A program made the translations under genes and the position numbers. Below are positions 4,988-6,758 of a DNA stretch of 6,758 bases, in pieces. The DNA comes from an uncultured Eubacteriales bacterium. Lineage in GTDB: Bacteria > Bacillota_A > Clostridia > Oscillospirales > Oscillospiraceae. The stretch lies in NCBI GenBank assembly GCA_949747935.1, contig CATKHE010000122.1, positions 1-6,758 of the forward strand, given 5' to 3'. Within the stretch, counting starts at the first letter, position 1. Each line of letters begins with the position of its first letter. The notes below the pieces were generated by a model. It made no database searches, had not been told where the DNA came from, and saw only the letters and a program-made list of their open reading frames with translations.

Positions 4988-5862
4988 CCTATCAGACGGT
5001 GGAGGAGCTGTGCCGGGCGGCGGAGCAGGCCGGCGTGTCCCTCTCTCAGGTGATTTTGTCCGATCAGGCCGCCGGGATGGAGCTGGAGGAGAGGGCGGTT
5101 TTCGCTCAGATGGCCCAGAGGCTCCAGGTCATGCGGGAGTCGGTGAAGACCGGGCTGGACCCGGAGCTGCGCTCGGCTTCCGGCCTGTCCGGGGGCGACG
5201 GGGCGAAGCTGCTGTCCTACGCCCAGGGCGGCGGAATTGCCGGCCCCTTTGTGGCCCGGGCCCTGGCCCGGACGCTGGCCGCCTCGGAGTGCAACGCCGC
5301 CATGGGCCGGATTGTGGCCGCGCCCACCGCCGGCTCCTGCGGCATTCTGCCCGGTGCCCTCCTGTCCCTTCTGGAGGAGGGGCAGTGCGGCGAGGAGCAG
5401 GCCGTCATGGCCCTGTTCACCGCGGGGGGCGTCGGCATGGTCATCAGCAACCGGGCCACCCTGGCCGGGGCGGAGGGGGGCTGTCAGGCGGAGTGCGGCG
5501 CGGCGGCGGCCATGGCCGCCGCCGCCCTCACCGAGCTGAAGGGGGGCTCTCCCGCCCAGGCGGCTCACGCCTGCGCTATGGCCCTGAAAAACCAGCTGGG
5601 GCTGGTCTGCGACCCGGTGGCCGGGCTGGTGGAGGTGCCCTGCGTCAAGCGGAACGCGGCGGGGACCATGATCGCCTTGGCCGCCGCCGAAATGGCTTTG
5701 GCCGGCGTGGAGAGCCGCATCCCCGCGGACGAGTGTATCACCGCTATGTATGAGATCGGGAAGGCCCTCCCCGCCTCCCTGCGGGAAACCGCCCAGGGTG
5801 GCCTGGCGGCCACTCCCACCGGCGTCCGGCTGAAAAAGGAAATCTTTGGGGAGGGGTCCTGA
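4981..5862 (+). CDS. sdaAA: L-serine ammonia-lyase, iron-sulfur-dependent, alpha subunit
   Basis: Catalytic alpha subunit (293 aa) that carries the oxygen-sensitive 4Fe-4S cluster which activates the serine hydroxyl for elimination. Three cysteines match known cluster ligands by motif and exact spacing: Cys168 in GGCQAECG, Cys210 in GLVCDPVAG and Cys221 in PCVKRN (intervals 42 and 11, as in Legionella L-serine deaminase 343/385/396). The fourth ligand of that single-chain enzyme, a C-terminal tail cysteine, is absent: the chain ends KKEIFGEGS. Other signatures are SGGDGAKLLSY (70-80) and APTAGSCGILPGAL (114-127). The start ATG overlaps the sdaAB stop by 7 bases (ATGCTGA) with CAGGAGG 7 bases upstream inside sdaAB, so translation is likely coupled. 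No terminator follows directly; the first good one is at 6113. Confidence 0.96.
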   Translation: MLTYQTVEELCRAAEQAGVSLSQVILSDQAAGMELEERAVFAQMAQRLQVMRESVKTGLDPELRSASGLSGGDGAKLLSYAQGGGIAGPFVARALARTLAASECNAAMGRIVAAPTAGSCGILPGALLSLLEEGQCGEEQAVMALFTAGGVGMVISNRATLAGAEGGCQAECGAAAAMAAAALTELKGGSPAQAAHACAMALKNQLGLVCDPVAGLVEVPCVKRNAAGTMIALAAAEMALAGVESRIPADECITAMYEIGKALPASLRETAQGGLAATPTGVRLKKEIFGEGS

Positions 5863-5927
5863 GCCCGCCTGCCTCATCTGGCACGGCCCGCGGCCGAAGG
5901 CTGAATCCTCCCGCCGCTGCGGCCGGC

Positions 5928-6101
5928 GAGTGGGAGAAGCTCTACACCGTCAAGGCCGGCGACACTCTGGGCAAGATCGCCGCCGCGGAGTAGGGAAAGG
6001 CAGGCGAGTGCCAAGCCATCTTTGAACGCAACGCCGACCGGCTGATAAACGCCAACACCATTTACGAGGGTCAGGTCATCATCCTGCCCGCCAGGAAGTA
6101 A
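5928..6101 (+). pseudogene. LysM-domain remnant interrupted by an in-frame TAG
   Basis: One reading frame gives a full LysM domain: EWEKLYTVKAGDTLGKIAAAE, then TAG at 5991-5993, then GKAGECQAIFERNADRLI and NANTIYEGQVIILPARK before TAA at 6099-6101. YTVKAGDTL, IFERNADRL and TIYEGQVIILP are the conserved blocks of peptidoglycan-binding LysM modules, closest in style to the C-terminal LysM of YgaU/Kbp proteins. The TAG stands where the family usually has Tyr before Gly, so TAC or TAT to TAG by one change explains it. Upstream the frame is open and Ala/Pro-rich, like a linker, back into the end of sdaAA, but it has no ATG, GTG or TTG and no ribosome binding site. It is most likely the decayed 3' end of a lost cell-wall-associated gene; a sequencing error explains only the stop, not the missing start. 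Confidence 0.8.
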
Positions 6102-6112
6102 AGGAAAAAAAC

Positions 6113-6148
6113 AAAGCGGCGGATGACAGAAGGGTCATCCGCCGCTTT
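6113..6148. terminator. Strong bidirectional intrinsic terminator
   Basis: A perfect 15-bp stem (6113-6127 with 6134-6148, AAAGCGGCGGATGAC and its complement) closes a 6-nt loop. On the plus strand it is followed by TTTTC and would end sda/LysM transcription. On the minus strand it is followed by a long T-rich run (complement of the A-tract at 6102-6115) and would end the Uma2-Cdd1 transcript. The convergent gene arrangement fits use from both sides. Confidence 0.9.
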
Positions 6149-6239
6149 TCGGCTTGTCAAGGGCTCCTGTCCCCCCCAGGGCGGCGGGGATTGCGCTGGG
6201 TACGGGGATATCCTGCGTTTCCGTCCGGGGGACAGCGGG
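6149..6239. other. Short gene-free GC-rich spacer with a 9-bp inverted repeat
   Basis: No coding potential is seen in these 91 bases. The only structure I find is CTGTCCCCC (6167-6175) and its complement GGGGGACAG (6227-6235), separated by 51 bases. It lies in the 3' untranslated part of the Cdd1 transcript and, given the strong terminator next to it, has no obvious role. Confidence 0.3.
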
Positions 6240-6494
6240 TCAGTCCTTCCAGTCCCACCAGTTGGCTTTGTCCGGCGGACAGCTCCCGTGCTCGGCGAAG
6301 TGGACCGCCAGCCGGTAGACGTACAGCACGCACCGGTCCACCTGACAGCCCTCCGCCAGGCATTCCCTTTGGTACAGCTCCTCCGGGTCCCGGCCCCGCA
6401 GGGACTCCAGGGTGGGACAGCCGATGCGCTCCAGCCGCCGGGCCATGCCGGGGCCCACGCCAGGGATGGCCTCCAGCTCAGATTTCCTTCTCAT
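6240..6494 (-). CDS. Cdd1-type helix-hairpin-helix protein (pathogenicity-locus family)
   Basis: An 84-aa protein. Residues 6-40 form a helix-hairpin-helix with the hairpin IPGVGPGMARRLERIG (10-25), continuing PTLESLRGRDPEELYQR. This is followed by the family-specific block VDRCVLYVYRLAVHFA (52-67) and the aromatic tail NWWDWKD. That pattern matches the Cdd1 family (first named beside the C. difficile pathogenicity locus), small proteins of unknown function. The HhH predicts non-sequence-specific DNA contact, as in DNA repair and replication proteins. Cys45, Cys50 and Cys55 cluster and might hold metal, though only Cys55 seems to me a family constant. The ATG overlaps the upstream Uma2 stop (ATGA), with AAGGTG 8 bases before it, so translation is coupled. 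The terminator at 6113-6148 ends the transcript. Confidence 0.85.
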   Translation of the reverse strand: MRRKSELEAIPGVGPGMARRLERIGCPTLESLRGRDPEELYQRECLAEGCQVDRCVLYVYRLAVHFAEHGSCPPDKANWWDWKD

Positions 6495-6758
6495 GCGGGA
6501 AACACCTTGCTCAGCTCGATAAAGCAGCCGTCCAGGACGTTGACCTTAGCGATGTCCTTCGTCCCGTAGACATAACTGAGCTTCAGCCCGTCCCCATCCA
6601 GCAAAAAGACATTCACCGTCTTATCCTCCGGGGAGACCACCCAGTACTCCCGGACCCCGGCCCGCTGATACAGATTCAGCTTGACCAGGAGATCATGGCA
6701 GGCGTTAGAGGGCGAAAGGATCTCCAGCGTCAGGTCAGGCGCGCCCTTGCAGCCGCGC
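6491..6758 (-). CDS. Uma2-family (DUF820) endonuclease-fold protein, C-terminal part
   Basis: The last 88 codons of a gene whose start lies beyond the right edge. The visible part reads GCKGAPDLTLEILSPS, followed by HDLLVKLNLYQRAGVREYWVVSPEDKTVNVFLL, the conserved core of Uma2/DUF820 proteins, which have the PD-(D/E)XK nuclease fold. Asp8 and Glu12 in PDLTLEILS, together with Lys26 in KLNLY, are the likely active-site residues (numbering from the first complete codon in the window). The role of these proteins is poorly known; they are widespread, often multicopy and often mobile. The stop TGA overlaps the ATG of the Cdd1-type gene, so both belong to one transcript. The promoter is outside the window. 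Confidence 0.9.
   Translation of the reverse strand, partial: RGCKGAPDLTLEILSPSNACHDLLVKLNLYQRAGVREYWVVSPEDKTVNVFLLDGDGLKLSYVYGTKDIAKVNVLDGCFIELSKVFPA

Noticed and set aside
4966..5877. 303-codon minus-strand open frame
   Set aside because: Antisense of sdaAA; low-complexity Gly/His/Arg-rich translation.
5882..5926. CGGCCG-containing repeats as terminator of the sda operon
   Set aside because: Pairing is short with a long loop, no U-tract follows and the segment is in frame with the LysM remnant.
6167..6235. 9-bp inverted repeat CTGTCCCCC/GGGGGACAG as a second terminator or element end
   Set aside because: The 51-base loop and lack of a U-tract argue against a terminator; there is no transposase and no target-site duplication that I can see.
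6123..6569. 148-codon plus-strand open frame
   Set aside because: It starts inside the strong terminator and is antisense to the Cdd1-type and Uma2 genes.

Overview
The window looks like chromosome from a high-GC Firmicute of the gut Clostridia (Oscillospiraceae-like, e.g. the Flavonifractor/Lawsonibacter neighbourhood). This is inferred from strong AGGAGG-type ribosome binding sites, Gram-positive sigma-A promoters, a two-subunit iron-sulfur L-serine dehydratase, a YmxG-like M16 peptidase and a Cdd1-type HhH protein. Roughly the first 920 bases are clearly AT-richer than the rest, which is very GC-rich with strong GC3 bias. I take that first part to be accessory or recently acquired.

Layout. 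1-86 (-): the N-terminus of an exported, possibly lipoprotein, precursor that runs off the left edge. Its near-consensus promoter at 230-258 leaves an untranslated leader of about 137 nt. 391-621 (-): a 76-aa very acidic protein of unknown function, followed by a rho-independent terminator. 723-917 (+): a divergently transcribed 64-aa ribbon-helix-helix-like (YlcI/YnfO-type) protein. The shared intergenic region holds a good minus-strand promoter whose -35 lies inside a short palindrome, as expected if the RHH protein represses its neighbour.

After a GC hairpin at 921-948 comes a minus-strand run. In transcription order it is an M16 zinc peptidase (2893-4143), a CBS-pair protein (2401-2829), the tRNA methyltransferase TrmO (1676-2347, with its own promoter) and a FadR-type GntR regulator with an FCD domain (958-1638). 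Back-to-back promoters at about 4188-4266 serve the M16 gene and, divergently, the sdaAB-sdaAA operon (4310-5862). That operon encodes the beta and alpha subunits of Fe-S L-serine ammonia-lyase, with start and stop codons overlapping.

Downstream of sdaAA, 5928-6101 encodes a complete LysM domain interrupted by one in-frame TAG and lacking a start codon, which is most simply a pseudogene fragment. A perfect 15-bp hairpin terminator (6113-6148) then separates the plus-strand sda side from a convergent minus-strand pair: a partial Uma2-family nuclease-fold protein (6491 to beyond 6758) coupled by an ATGA overlap to a Cdd1-type helix-hairpin-helix protein (6240-6494).

Most of the window is ordinary core metabolism, tRNA modification and regulation. 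I see no CRISPR array, insertion sequence, tRNA or rRNA, and no convincing undescribed multi-gene system. The points most worth a second look are the RHH/acidic-protein divergent pair, the long structured leader at the left edge, the amber-interrupted LysM remnant and the hairpin that could mask the ribosome binding site of the CBS gene.
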